Shown one piece after another: positions 1-7,835 of a stretch of 34,955 bases of DNA. The position numbers and the translations under genes are program-made. The first letter of the stretch is position 1; each line of letters opens with the position of its first letter. Where the stretch lies: NCBI GenBank assembly GCA_021372785.1, contig JAJFTT010000051.1:1-34955 (forward strand). The letters are read 5' to 3'. This DNA is from Negativicutes bacterium (GTDB taxonomy: Bacteria > Bacillota > JAAYKD01). The notes below the pieces were generated by a model. It was not told where the DNA came from. It made no database searches and saw only the letters and a program-made list of their open reading frames with translations.

Positions 1-420
1 CCGCAGCATAATATAATCGACCGCTTCCAGATCCTGTTCTTCCAATCGCTCCACTGCTTCCTGTAAAAGCATGGTATCGATGGAGGCATCCATATCGCTG
101 AAAGACTCTGCCCGCAGATTATTCGCTGCTTTTTCCAAAATTCGTTCTTGCTTGGCTTGCCTGGAAATCAGATCCATGAAAGCATTATGAGTCATCATGG
201 CCAAATAGGCTTTTTGCTTTTGGCTCTCTTTTTGAACCAACGCTTTGGTTATTTCGGGTTTCTTTGCTAAAATCAAAAAGACATCCTGCGCCGTTTCCAA
301 AGCGATTTCCCTATTTTGACTCAGGGTGTAAGCGACACCGAAGATATAGTTGCTATATGTCTGAACAATTTGGTCCAGCAATTTACTGTGGCTGGTTTGT
401 AACAAAACCATCACCTGCAT
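1..420 (-). CDS. ECF-type RNA polymerase sigma factor, 3' part cut off by window edge
   Basis: The minus frame is open from an ATG at 420 to base 1 (140 codons, no stop), so only the N-terminal part is present. The early sequence, around residues 8-50, reads like sigma-70 region 2: a YIFGVAYTLSQNREIALETA segment followed by QDVFLILAKKP, the usual helix pair with a D/E-x-x-Q-D-x-F core. Around residues 115-140 an LLQEAVERLEEQDLEAVDYI segment resembles the start of region 4. The short linker fits an extracytoplasmic-function type factor. No strong Shine-Dalgarno lies before the ATG at 420; another ATG at 411 is possible. No anti-sigma gene is visible because the sequence ends. Family assignment is from motif reading; target promoters are unknown. 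Confidence 0.72.
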   Translation of the reverse strand, partial: MQVMVLLQTSHSKLLDQIVQTYSNYIFGVAYTLSQNREIALETAQDVFLILAKKPEITKALVQKESQKQKAYLAMMTHNAFMDLISRQAKQERILEKAANNLRAESFSDMDASIDTMLLQEAVERLEEQDLEAVDYIMLR

Positions 421-668
421 TTCGGTTATTTTCTGTTCTATTCTTTTTGCTGGACTTAAATCCCTTTTATAGAATAAAGCAGCTATTTTATCCGCGTAGC
501 TTCTCTACCTTTCTCTCGTTCGCTGTTTCTCTTCATCAAATAGAAGGAATCCGGCAGTGTGAAATGTGCATATTATTCAGTAGATTATCCAATATTTTGC
601 TTTATTTGTGAAGAGTGCTTTGTAGATTCAGAAAAGCCTATTTGGTTTGATACCGTTGCAAGGAGAAA

Positions 669-734
669 ATGTATTATGTTGTAATTTTCTGTGATACAGG
701 AAATTTCTCTGTAAAACTTCCGTCTTATCAATAA
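669..734 (+). CDS. possible 21-aa small ORF with good ribosome binding site
   Basis: An AAGGAG sequence at 660-665 precedes an ATG at 669 by three bases, and the frame runs 21 codons to TAA at 732-734. The peptide starts MYYVVIFCDTGNF and has no recognisable family. It lies in the AT-rich space between the sigma factor gene and the gene at 886. It could be a small protein, a leader peptide or chance; the only support is the ribosome binding site. Confidence 0.2.
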   Translation: MYYVVIFCDTGNFSVKLPSYQ

Positions 735-885
735 AGCAATTTTGTTCACACTTATCTTAATGCCTGAATGTATCCTGTTTCATTAAAAATGTCTGAAGCT
801 GTCATGATGGTTCTGTATCATTTTCAAGGGTCTGTAAAAAGTCGTCTCTGCAGTAACTCAATTTGAAGAAAGAGGTGTATCTGAC

Positions 886-1173
886 ATGGTAATTTACCAT
901 CTGTGCAAGGTAATCGAAGGTCTTGCTGACTATCCCAGTAACGATGAGCGCTCATTTGGCTACTTTCTTTCCAAACAAAAAGCAGAATCCCATCCGGAGT
1001 ATCAAAAGTATATCAAAGAAGAAACTGCCATCCAAAAGAAAAAAGCGCGTTATGCAGCCAATTGGAGAATGCTCAGCGATAAAGACAAAATCGCTTATTA
1101 TCACGACCTGAATACGGAAGCAGCAAGCTGCCATTCCTATTGGTATATTCGAGAAATCAGCGTCATTGAATAA
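886..1173 (+). CDS. small protein of unknown function, weakly HMG-box-like
   Basis: A 95-residue protein with no confident family. An AGAGGTG ribosome binding site at 871-877 lies eight bases before the ATG, and codon content looks coding. The sequence is rich in charged and aromatic residues. A central KKK-containing helix is followed by NWRMLSDKDKIAYYHDL, which resembles helix III of an HMG box (W-x-x-L-S-x-x-E/D-K-x-x-Y), and FGYFLSKQKAESHPEY resembles helix I. That would suggest DNA bending, but the match is by eye and HMG boxes are rare in bacteria, so function is left open. The gene stands alone, divergent from the sigma factor gene and convergent with sdaAA. I found no convincing promoter in 735-870. 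Confidence 0.55.
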   Translation: MVIYHLCKVIEGLADYPSNDERSFGYFLSKQKAESHPEYQKYIKEETAIQKKKARYAANWRMLSDKDKIAYYHDLNTEAASCHSYWYIREISVIE

Positions 1174-1189
1174 AAAATTAATTATGCAT

Positions 1190-1236
1190 CAAAATAAAAA
1201 CTCTCCCGCAATGAACCATCGTCCATCCGAGAGAGC
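1190..1236 (-). terminator. rho-independent terminator of the sdaAB-sdaAA operon
   Basis: On the minus strand a long imperfect hairpin (arms within 1235-1201, outer pairs CTCTC/GAGAG, inner pairs closing on a GATG loop) is followed by TTTTTATTTT at 1200-1191. It lies 35 bases after the sdaAA stop. On the plus strand no U-run follows, so it does not serve the gene at 886. Confidence 0.75.
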
Positions 1237-1270
1237 CTTAATCGTTTCAGAGAGTTTTAAAAAATGAGCG

Positions 1271-2158
1271 TTATTCGTCCTCTTCCATTTTGCGGAATAT
1301 TTCATTGTTGATCTTCCTGCCGGTTTGCGTCGCGGCGATGCCACCCATGGCTGTTTCTCTTAATTGCATCGGCAGCATTTTACCGGTTCTGAACATGGCG
1401 TCAATCACCTCATCGAGCGGGATGATGCTGCGCTGACCTGCCAAGGCAAAATCGGCGCTTAACAGGGCATTGACCGCCTGAGATGCATTGCGCTGCGCGC
1501 ACGGTACCTGCACCAATCCGGCGACCGGATCACAAATCAAGCCCATGATATTCATCAGGGCAAATGCAGCCGCATGCAAAGCCGCTTCCGCTGTGCCACC
1601 GGCCAGATCAACGGCAGCGGCGGCAGCCATGGCAGCCGCCGTACCGCATTCTACCTGGCAGCCGCCTTCCGCTCCGGCCACTGTGGCATTGCGCATGATC
1701 ACGGCGCCCAAACCGGCAGAAACCAAGAGTGCGTTGAGCACAGCTTCTTTGTTGCTTTTTCTGCTTTCTGCTACCGTAATCAAAACTGCCGGAATGATAC
1801 CACAGGAGCCCGCGGTTGGTGCCGCACAAATTCGCCCCATGGCGGCATTGGTTTCCGAACAGGAAAGCGCCCTGGCCATCAGCAAATTGAGAAAACTGCC
1901 GCAAAGCGTATCGCTTGTTTGCGCATATTCATACTGGGTCTTGGCGATGCCTGTAATCAGCGACCCTACGGTGAAAAGTGGCTTTTGCAAGGCTTTGGCG
2001 GCAGATATCTGCATAATCTCATACGTCTTTTCCAGGTGCTGCATCACTTCCGCTTTGCTGCAATCGGTCAGTTTCATCTCATTTTCCAGGATAATTTCCG
2101 AAAGAGGCACTTGGCTCTCTTTCGCTTCCAACCATAATTCCGCGGCATTGTTATACAT
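1271..2158 (-). CDS. sdaAA: L-serine dehydratase, iron-sulfur dependent, alpha subunit
   Basis: This is the catalytic subunit that converts L-serine to pyruvate and ammonia using an oxygen-sensitive [4Fe-4S] cluster rather than PLP. Family features seen are the APTAGSCGIIPAVL segment, AEGGCQVECGTAAA, and CDPVAGLVQVPCAQRNA; these supply the conserved cysteines of the family. Length is 295 residues, normal for the split alpha subunit. The frame is open further upstream (to 2260), but AGGAGA at 2170-2165 gives six-base spacing to the ATG at 2158, while the ATG at 2164 is too close. That ribosome binding site overlaps the end of sdaAB, so the two genes are translationally coupled. A terminator follows at 1236-1190. 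Function is confident; the role is serine fermentation or catabolism. Confidence 0.93.
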   Translation of the reverse strand: MYNNAAELWLEAKESQVPLSEIILENEMKLTDCSKAEVMQHLEKTYEIMQISAAKALQKPLFTVGSLITGIAKTQYEYAQTSDTLCGSFLNLLMARALSCSETNAAMGRICAAPTAGSCGIIPAVLITVAESRKSNKEAVLNALLVSAGLGAVIMRNATVAGAEGGCQVECGTAAAMAAAAAVDLAGGTAEAALHAAAFALMNIMGLICDPVAGLVQVPCAQRNASQAVNALLSADFALAGQRSIIPLDEVIDAMFRTGKMLPMQLRETAMGGIAATQTGRKINNEIFRKMEEDE

Positions 2159-2168
2159 ATTCATTCTC

Positions 2169-2834
2169 CTATCTGCAATTGATGATCCGCACCCGGTAGA
2201 TTTGCGGATAATTGCATAGAATCGCATTGACTTCGGGAGGAATAAAGCTATCCGTCTCAATCATACAGGAAGCGATACCACCTTTGGCGCTGCGGTTCAG
2301 TTTCATGACACCGATGTTGATGTTGAAATGCGCCAGTACCGCAGTAACGCTGCTGACAATCCCCTTGCTGTCCTGCTGGGTGATCAAAATAGCGGGAGAA
2401 GTGGCCGTATATTCTATGGCAAAACCATCCACTTCGGTAATAATAATCCGAGCTCCACCCAAAGAGGAACCAATGATGCTGCTTTCGCCGCCTTTGCTTA
2501 AATGAAAGATCATCTTGACTGTATTTTCGTGCGCATTTTCCAATTCAATCGTCTGAAAAGTATATGAAATCCCCTGTTCTTTGGCCAATTCGAAGGAAGC
2601 AGACAAGCGCTCGTCATCTTCCCGCAAACCCAGCACACCGGCGACCAAAGCCAGATCGGTACCATGCCCTTTGTATGTTTTGGCAAACGAGCCATGCAGA
2701 TAAAAATCAACTTTTGTAAAAGGCGCATCAACAATCTGGCGCGCGACGAAAGCAAGCCTGGCCGCACCCGCGGTATGTGAGCTGGAAGGTCCGATCATAA
2801 CCGGTCCCAATACATCAAAAATACTGATATTCAT
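2169..2834 (-). CDS. sdaAB: L-serine dehydratase, iron-sulfur dependent, beta subunit
   Basis: 221 residues, the usual size of the beta subunit of the two-subunit enzyme. The N-terminus carries the family signature VLGPVMIGPSSSHTAGAARL, whose GPSSSHTAG loop belongs to the active-site region. The last 70 or so residues form an ACT domain (ILITQQDSKGIVSSVTAVL onward), a likely amino-acid sensing module. The ATG at 2834 follows a GGGGTG ribosome binding site. The gene is first in the operon, with a consensus promoter at 2906-2878, and overlaps the ribosome binding site of sdaAA. The orientation beta then alpha is common in Firmicutes. Confidence 0.93.
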   Translation of the reverse strand: MNISIFDVLGPVMIGPSSSHTAGAARLAFVARQIVDAPFTKVDFYLHGSFAKTYKGHGTDLALVAGVLGLREDDERLSASFELAKEQGISYTFQTIELENAHENTVKMIFHLSKGGESSIIGSSLGGARIIITEVDGFAIEYTATSPAILITQQDSKGIVSSVTAVLAHFNINIGVMKLNRSAKGGIASCMIETDSFIPPEVNAILCNYPQIYRVRIINCR

Positions 2835-2877
2835 CGTATTGACACCCCTTTCCCATGCAATATTTCCCTTTTCTTAC

Positions 2878-2906
2878 ATTATAAGGGTTCGCTCTGCGAA
2901 TTGCAA
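2878..2906 (-). promoter_or_regulatory. sigma-A promoter of sdaAB-sdaAA
   Basis: Minus strand: TTGCAA at 2906-2901, 17-base spacer, TATAAT at 2883-2878. The start of sdaAB is 44 bases downstream of the -10 box. Confidence 0.8.
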
Positions 2907-2968
2907 GTGAGGGAAATCTGCCTTGCGTCATTTGCTAAAGCCTAAGCCAGTTGCTGTCTGTCTCAATG

Positions 2969-3017
2969 AAAAACAGCTTCTATTCTGCCGATTTTTGGCA
3001 GAATAGAAGCTGTTTTT
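2969..3017 (-). terminator. strong rho-independent terminator of the malY/patB-like gene
   Basis: A perfect 21-base inverted repeat (2969-2989 and 2997-3017) with a 7-base loop begins and ends in runs of A and T. It starts nine bases beyond the stop of the C-S lyase gene. Because both flanks are A/T runs it could also act in the other direction. Confidence 0.9.
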
Positions 3018-3025
3018 TATAGTTT

Positions 3026-4204
3026 CTAGATCAGTTTTTTTGCTTTGGCAGCCTCGTAGAGACGCTGCAAAGCTTCTTCGATCACAAAAGTTGGGCAGGC
3101 TATGTTGATGCGTTCAAAACCGCTGCCATCATCACCGAAAATATAACCTTCATCCGTAAACCAGAGGGCATCATGTACCATAAAATCTTCCAGCGCCTGA
3201 TTATCCAAACCGAATGCCTTGAAATCGAGCCACATTAAGTAGGTGCCTTCCAGTGGAGTGACTTTGATCATCGGCATTTTAGCGGCAAAGAACTGTTCCA
3301 CTACCGCGGCATTGTGGAATATCAAAGCAATACATTCGTCCAGCCAGCCCTCCGCTCGCGAGTAAGCCAGTTCGCAGGCTTTTTTGCCCAGCATATTGAT
3401 GCCGCGGGAGGTATATTTGGCATACTGTTCGCGCAATTCCTTGTTGGGGATAATCACGTTGGAAGTCTGCAGACCGGCCAGGTTAAATGTCTTGGAAGGA
3501 GCAGTCAGGACGATGCAATGCTGGGCAGCTTCTTCGCTGATCGTAGCAAAAACAGTATGTTTCCTGCCCGGTTTGATCAAATCAAAGTGGATTTCGTCCG
3601 AAATAATCATGACATTGTGATCAATACAAATGCGGGCTACTTTGGTCAATTCCTCTTTGCTCCAGACGCGTCCCACCGGATTATGCGGGCTGCAAAGAAT
3701 AATGGCCGTATTGGCCGGATCTTTGGCCTTCGCTTCTAGATCGGCATAGTCCATCTCGTAGCGGTTACCTACGAGCCTTAAAGGGTTGTTGACCAAGATG
3801 CGGTTGTTCAGCTCAACCTGCATTTTGAACGGGTAATAAACCGGTTGCTGCACGATGACACCGTCGCCGGGTTTCGTATAAGCTTGAACTGCTGCTCCCA
3901 CGCCGCTAACCACACCGGCGCTGAAAAGAATCCAATCTTTTTCGACTTTCCAATCGTGACGGCGTTGCATCCAGTCGATCAATGCCTGGTAATAGGTCTC
4001 GCTGGTAGCCGTGTAGCCTAAAATTGTCTCACCGATATAGTCCTGTAAGCCTTGCACGATCTCAGGTGCATTCTTCAGTTCCATATCGGCAACAGACAAC
4101 GGCACAATCGTCTCCGGAACACTGGGATTCTTTGCCTTCATCCCTGCCCATTTGGATGAATCCTGGGCATGACGATTGACCAAAGTTGTAAAATCATGCT
4201 GCAT
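3026..4204 (-). CDS. MalY/PatB-type PLP C-S lyase (cystathionine beta-lyase-like)
   Basis: A 392-residue fold-type I PLP enzyme of the MalY/PatB subfamily. These cleave the C-S bond of cystathionine or cysteine conjugates to give a thiol, pyruvate and ammonia. The family opening PLSVADMEL is at about residues 35-43, followed by YYPF near 123, the SPHNPVGRVW loop near 172-181, and SDEIHFDL with Asp203 for the pyridine nitrogen. The Schiff-base lysine is Lys238 in APSKTFNLAGLQ. Length is typical (about 390). The ATG at 4204 follows a GGGAGG ribosome binding site. The gene has its own promoter and terminator, so it is a single-gene unit. Exact substrate cannot be read from sequence; in Bacillus PatB acts as a C-S lyase and in E. 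coli MalY also modulates a regulator. Confidence 0.88.
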   Translation of the reverse strand: MQHDFTTLVNRHAQDSSKWAGMKAKNPSVPETIVPLSVADMELKNAPEIVQGLQDYIGETILGYTATSETYYQALIDWMQRRHDWKVEKDWILFSAGVVSGVGAAVQAYTKPGDGVIVQQPVYYPFKMQVELNNRILVNNPLRLVGNRYEMDYADLEAKAKDPANTAIILCSPHNPVGRVWSKEELTKVARICIDHNVMIISDEIHFDLIKPGRKHTVFATISEEAAQHCIVLTAPSKTFNLAGLQTSNVIIPNKELREQYAKYTSRGINMLGKKACELAYSRAEGWLDECIALIFHNAAVVEQFFAAKMPMIKVTPLEGTYLMWLDFKAFGLDNQALEDFMVHDALWFTDEGYIFGDDGSGFERINIACPTFVIEEALQRLYEAAKAKKLI

Positions 4205-4238
4205 AGTAATTGCCTCCCGTCAAATTTCTCTATTTTTT

Positions 4239-4268
4239 TATCTAATCACTTTTTACTAGTATTGTCAA
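4239..4268 (-). promoter_or_regulatory. promoter of the MalY/PatB-like gene
   Basis: Minus strand TTGACA at 4268-4263, 18-base spacer, TAGATA at 4244-4239. A seven-base inverted repeat, TCTGCGG (4274-4280) and CCGCAGA (4297-4303), lies just upstream of the -35 box and may be a regulator site. Confidence 0.65.
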
Positions 4269-4324
4269 GTTTTTCTGCGGAGCAGGTCAATAATTACCGC
4301 AGATAAAACCCGTCCTGGCTACGC

Positions 4325-4657
4325 TCAAATCGTCAGAATAGACGCTTTGTTTTTCAGCAAGTCTGTTAAAGATTTTCCTCACGAAATTACTTCCGGATTC
4401 GGCGCCTGCAGCTGCTCAACGACAGCAAATTGAGCAGTCCCGGCGATGCAGGCAGACAGCTTCACGCCGCTTTGTCTCGTCAAAGCCATTTTATCCTGAA
4501 TGAATTGATCTTCTGCGCAAGTTTTGCCGAAACACTCAAATAATCACGGTAACTTCATTCCAAAAACCTTTTAATTTACTGTTGATCACATCGACAAAAA
4601 CCGGAAGCTGCGCCGTATTGATATCATTGGTTGTCTATAAAATATAAAGATGATCGT
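4325..4657 (-). pseudogene. decayed DsrE-family gene downstream of mtaB
   Basis: No open frame survives, but reading across frames on the minus strand gives a continuous DsrE-like protein of about 110 residues. The pieces in order are TTNDINTAQLPVFVDVINSK, LKGFWNEVTVII, SAKL, AEDQFIQDKMALTRQSGVKL, SACIAGTAQFAVVEQLQ, then GKSLTDLLKNKASILTI. Members of this family have the same pattern (FW-x-E-V-x-V-I-x-W-G-P-S-A, a GVK/A-C segment, and a PLTxxL near the end). The lesions visible are ACG at 4657 where a start codon would sit seven bases after AGGAG (4669-4665), a frameshift near 4635, TGA in place of the expected Trp of WGPSA, two more shifts in that region, and an in-frame TGA after PNPEVIS. 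It follows mtaB by 61 bases and was probably co-transcribed. DsrE proteins are linked to sulfur relay. Confidence 0.72.
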
Positions 4658-4717
4658 TCCTATTCTCCTGCCTGCCTTCTGTAGTGCTATCTATCTGACC
4701 GGAAGTAGAATTTTATT

Positions 4718-6040
4718 CTATTTTCGGATGACCACCCCTGTCAAGCCACCCTGCCGCAGACCGGTGATGCGTACCGTCACCAATTCACCGCCTTTGCCGG
4801 GTTTGCCTTCGAAGGCAGTCTGCACACGTAAATATTCGCCACTGTAGCCTTCCGCAAACCCATTGCGGTTGCTATTTTCTTCCAGCAGTACCTGCAAGTC
4901 TTTGCCGATAAAGCTTTTGGCATATGCGGCAGCCATTTTTTCAGCTAAGTCGCGCATTTGTTTGCTGCGCGCCTCCTGGATCTCTTTTGGGATCTGGTCC
5001 GGACTTTTGGCGGCAGGTGTGCCTTTGCGTGCCGAATAACGAAAAACATGCATACGGCTGAACTGCATTTCCTGACAAAAAGCCAAGGTTTCAGCGACCT
5101 CGCTTTCTGTTTCTCCGGGAAAGCCGACGATCAGATCCGTGGTCAGAGCAAGGTCAGGTAATCGTTTGCGTAAGCGGCCGACCAGCTGACGATAGTAAGC
5201 GGTATCGTAATGACGATTCATGCGCTGCAGCACGCCGTCACTGCCGCTCTGCAGCGGAATGTGCAGATGTCGGCAGAATTTCGTTTCGGCTGCCACAAAA
5301 TCAAGGAATTCCTCGCTGACATCCAATGGCTCTATAGAAGAAAGGCGCAGACGACGCAGGCCTTCCAGCTCGGCTAAGGTTTGCAATAATTGGGTCAGAT
5401 TGCTTTTTGGCGTAAAATCACGGCCCCAGGAAGAGAGGTTGATGCCGGTCAGAACCACTTCCTTATAGCCCTGCGCCGCCAGAGCAGTCGCCTCCTGCAG
5501 CACATGCTGCAGCGTCCGGCTGCGCTCCGGTCCCCGTAAATAGGGGATGATGCAATAACTGCAGTAATTATTGCAGCCTTCCTGAATCTTGATCATCGGC
5601 CGGCTGTAATCGGCTTGGTCGCTGCCGGGCAATTCTTCAAAGGATTCTGTCTGTCGGAATGGCCGCACGAATGACTGCACACTGGCATTGGCAGCTTGCT
5701 CTGCCTCCTGTTTTAGCTGCTGCAACAAACTGAGACGGTCAGCCGTGCCAACGACAAACTTCACACCGGGCATCGCGGCAATCGTTTCCGGTTCCAGTTG
5801 CGCGTAGCAGCCCATCACTACAATTTGCGCTTGTTCGTTGCGGCGATGTGCCTGGTGGATCTGCTGACGCGATTTCGCTACGGCCTGCTGCGTGACCGCG
5901 CAGGTATGTACCAGATATAAGTCCGCTTCCTCTTCCCAGGCTACCACTGCATAACCGGCGCTTTTCAACTGGCCGGCAATGCTTTCACTTTCATATTGAT
6001 TGACTTTACAACCTAAGGAATAAACAGCTGCGCGCTTCAT
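4718..6040 (-). CDS. mtaB: tRNA (t6A37) methylthiotransferase MtaB
   Basis: A 440-residue radical-SAM methylthiotransferase that adds a methylthio group to t6A37 of tRNAs reading ANN codons. The N-terminal UPF0004 domain holds its cluster cysteines at Cys11 (SLGCKVNQYES), Cys47 (HTCAVT) and Cys78 (MGCYAQ). The radical-SAM domain has Cys156-x3-Cys160-x2-Cys163 (GCNNYCSYCIIPYLRGPERS). A TRAM domain occupies the last 60 or so residues. The MtaB/YqeV subgroup, rather than MiaB, is indicated by KVNQYESE and by its place after prmA and rsmE. The ATG at 6040 abuts the TAA of rsmE (6043-6041) with no gap, implying coupled translation. No terminator is visible; a broken DsrE gene follows. Confidence 0.93.
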   Translation of the reverse strand: MKRAAVYSLGCKVNQYESESIAGQLKSAGYAVVAWEEEADLYLVHTCAVTQQAVAKSRQQIHQAHRRNEQAQIVVMGCYAQLEPETIAAMPGVKFVVGTADRLSLLQQLKQEAEQAANASVQSFVRPFRQTESFEELPGSDQADYSRPMIKIQEGCNNYCSYCIIPYLRGPERSRTLQHVLQEATALAAQGYKEVVLTGINLSSWGRDFTPKSNLTQLLQTLAELEGLRRLRLSSIEPLDVSEEFLDFVAAETKFCRHLHIPLQSGSDGVLQRMNRHYDTAYYRQLVGRLRKRLPDLALTTDLIVGFPGETESEVAETLAFCQEMQFSRMHVFRYSARKGTPAAKSPDQIPKEIQEARSKQMRDLAEKMAAAYAKSFIGKDLQVLLEENSNRNGFAEGYSGEYLRVQTAFEGKPGKGGELVTVRITGLRQGGLTGVVIRK

Positions 6041-6787
6041 TTAAAAACTCTCCATTTCGTGATAATGATACAAGACCATGGTGCAAAAAGCCATGGCTGC
6101 CGTTTCCGCCCGCAGGATGCGCGGTCCGAAGGAAACCGGGATTGCTCCGGCCCGAACGGCTGCCGCGGCTTCCTGCGCTGTCAGGCCGCCTTCCGGTCCA
6201 ATGATCAGAGCCATGTTCTGAGGCTGGGCTATCGTCTGCAGTACCGGCAGCAGACTGTTCGCCGCTTCTTTTTCCCAGGCCAATAACACGCTGTCATAAG
6301 ACGCAAGCTGCTGCAGAAAACGTTCGTAAGGTATCGCTTCCAATACAGCCGGGCATTTACCGCGCTGCGATTGTTCCGCCGCTTCCCGCACAATTTTTTG
6401 CCAGCGTTCCCGTTTCTTCTCCCGCTCAGCACTTTTGATCTGTACCACCGTGCGCTCACTGATCAGAGGCTGGAAACTGCCGACTCCCAGCTCGGTGCAT
6501 TTCTGCAGAATAAAATCCCAGCGTTCTCCTTTGGGCAAACATTGCGCCAGGGTAATCTGCAGCTGTGCTTCGCTGTTTTCCTCCGTCACCGCCACGATTT
6601 CACCGACAGCCCGGGCTGCCTCCAGTTTTTGCAGAACAACGCGATAAAGCCTTCCCTGCCCGTTGGGACAAAGAATTTCATCTCCAACTTGCAAGCGCAG
6701 CACTTTTGCCATGTGATGGGCATCTTCCGCCCCGAGGAAAACCTGGCTCCCCCTGATTTGTGCATCGGTAATAAAAAAACGTGTCAT
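6041..6787 (-). CDS. rsmE: 16S rRNA (uracil1498-N3)-methyltransferase RsmE
   Basis: A 248-residue SPOUT-class methyltransferase for m3U1498 of 16S rRNA. It has an N-terminal PUA-like segment (HHMAKVLRLQVGDEI) and a C-terminal knotted SAM site with LIIGPEGGLTAQE and GPRILRAETAA, both hallmark motifs. The open frame reaches 6817, but the start is set at the ATG at 6787 (MTRFFITDAQI) because it overlaps the TGA of prmA as ATGA, a normal coupling arrangement, and because family members begin with (M)xRFF. The stop is immediately followed by the mtaB start. Confidence 0.93.
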   Translation of the reverse strand: MTRFFITDAQIRGSQVFLGAEDAHHMAKVLRLQVGDEILCPNGQGRLYRVVLQKLEAARAVGEIVAVTEENSEAQLQITLAQCLPKGERWDFILQKCTELGVGSFQPLISERTVVQIKSAEREKKRERWQKIVREAAEQSQRGKCPAVLEAIPYERFLQQLASYDSVLLAWEKEAANSLLPVLQTIAQPQNMALIIGPEGGLTAQEAAAAVRAGAIPVSFGPRILRAETAAMAFCTMVLYHYHEMESF

Positions 6788-7725
6788 CGCGCTTTGCGGA
6801 CTGCCATGGCAACCCATTCCCCTTCCTGTCTGATTTCCAGGAGCGTCAGCTGCGCTGCCTGGATGGCGGCAGCGACATCTTCCTGACGGCCGGTTATAAT
6901 ACCGCTGGCCAATAAAATGCCTCCCGGCAACAGCACGCGCTGCAGATCAGGCAGCATAGCAATGATTGCATTCGCCACAAGATTGGCTGTGATCAGGTCA
7001 ACCGGCTGTTTGACCTGATCGGTCAGATTGCCGTGAATCAGCGTGACTTTTTCAGACAGCTGATTGAGCTTGAGATTATCTTTGGTACTGGTCACTGCCT
7101 GTTCGTCCAAATCCACCGCAATTAAACTACCGGCTCCCAGCAAAGCGGCGGCGATGGTCAGGATACCGGATCCACAGCCGACATCGAGAAAAGAACAGCC
7201 GGGCTGCAGATAATCTTCCAGTAGCTGCAGACAAAGCCGCGTGGTCGGATGGGTGCCGGTGCCAAAGGCTAAACCCGGATCCAAAGCGATCTCCAATTCA
7301 CCCGGTGTTGGCTCAACTGCTTGCCAAACCGGACGGATCAGCAGCCGTTTACCGATCCGCAATGGCTTATAATAAGCTTTCCAGGCGGTCGCCCAGTCAT
7401 TATCCAATACGATTTCGCTTTTGACCTGACAAGAACCTGCCTCGAGCCCATATTCCGGCAAACGCCGGATAGCTCGTTGAATTTGAATCACCGTTTCCGC
7501 CACCCAGTCACTTTGCCGCAGCCAGGCTTTCACAATGACTTCTCCATTCGGGTCTGAATTCTCCGGCAATTCCACATAATCCCAGCTGCCCGGCTGCAGA
7601 CTGCATTCCAACAAGGCGCGCGGATCGTCAATGGCCACTCCGGCTGCGCCCGCTTCCATCAGGATGGCTGCGGCGGCTTCCACGGCTTCACGATTGACCG
7701 AAACTGCTATTTCAATCCATTCCAT
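6784..7725 (-). CDS. prmA: ribosomal protein L11 methyltransferase PrmA
   Basis: A 313-residue class I SAM-dependent methyltransferase that trimethylates ribosomal protein L11. The N-terminal substrate-recognition domain (MEWIEIAVSVNREAVEAAA) is followed by the PrmA signature DPGLAFGTGTHPTTRLCL and the SAM motif FLDVGCGSGILTIAAALLGA, then LITANLVANAI (the NxxAN-type motif). An AGGAG ribosome binding site precedes the ATG at 7725. It is the first gene after the dnaJ terminator and overlaps rsmE by four bases. It is probably expressed by read-through from the heat-shock operon or from a weak local promoter not recognised here. Confidence 0.94.
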   Translation of the reverse strand: MEWIEIAVSVNREAVEAAAAILMEAGAAGVAIDDPRALLECSLQPGSWDYVELPENSDPNGEVIVKAWLRQSDWVAETVIQIQRAIRRLPEYGLEAGSCQVKSEIVLDNDWATAWKAYYKPLRIGKRLLIRPVWQAVEPTPGELEIALDPGLAFGTGTHPTTRLCLQLLEDYLQPGCSFLDVGCGSGILTIAAALLGAGSLIAVDLDEQAVTSTKDNLKLNQLSEKVTLIHGNLTDQVKQPVDLITANLVANAIIAMLPDLQRVLLPGGILLASGIITGRQEDVAAAIQAAQLTLLEIRQEGEWVAMAVRKAR

Positions 7726-7754
7726 CTACGCTCTCTCCTTTGCTCGTACAAAAC

Positions 7755-7830
7755 TAAAAAAGGCTGTTGTCAGACGATGCTTCAAAATCCCGTTTTGTGA
7801 TTTTGAACCATCGCTATGCAACAGCCCCTT
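7755..7830 (-). terminator. long-stem terminator between dnaJ and prmA
   Basis: An extended inverted repeat with outer arms GGCTGTTG (7762-7769) and CAACAGCC (7819-7826) and long inner pairing (GATTTTGAA against TTCAAAATC) is followed on the minus strand by TTTTTT. It begins about ten bases after the dnaJ stop. It likely ends most heat-shock transcripts and leaves prmA-rsmE-mtaB at a lower level. Confidence 0.85.
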
Positions 7831-7835
7831 TCTAT

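Noticed and set aside
264-611. 115-codon plus-strand open frame
   Set aside because: It overlaps the start of the sigma factor gene antisense, has no ribosome binding site and has no family-like sequence.
1488-2219. 243-codon plus-strand open frame opposite sdaAA
   Set aside because: Antisense shadow of the well-supported serine dehydratase genes; its length follows from the alanine-rich GC content of sdaAA.
4270-4310. Terminator for the DsrE remnant or mtaB
   Set aside because: The TCTGCGG/CCGCAGA repeat is followed by A rather than T on the minus strand, so it is not a terminator; it may be an operator.
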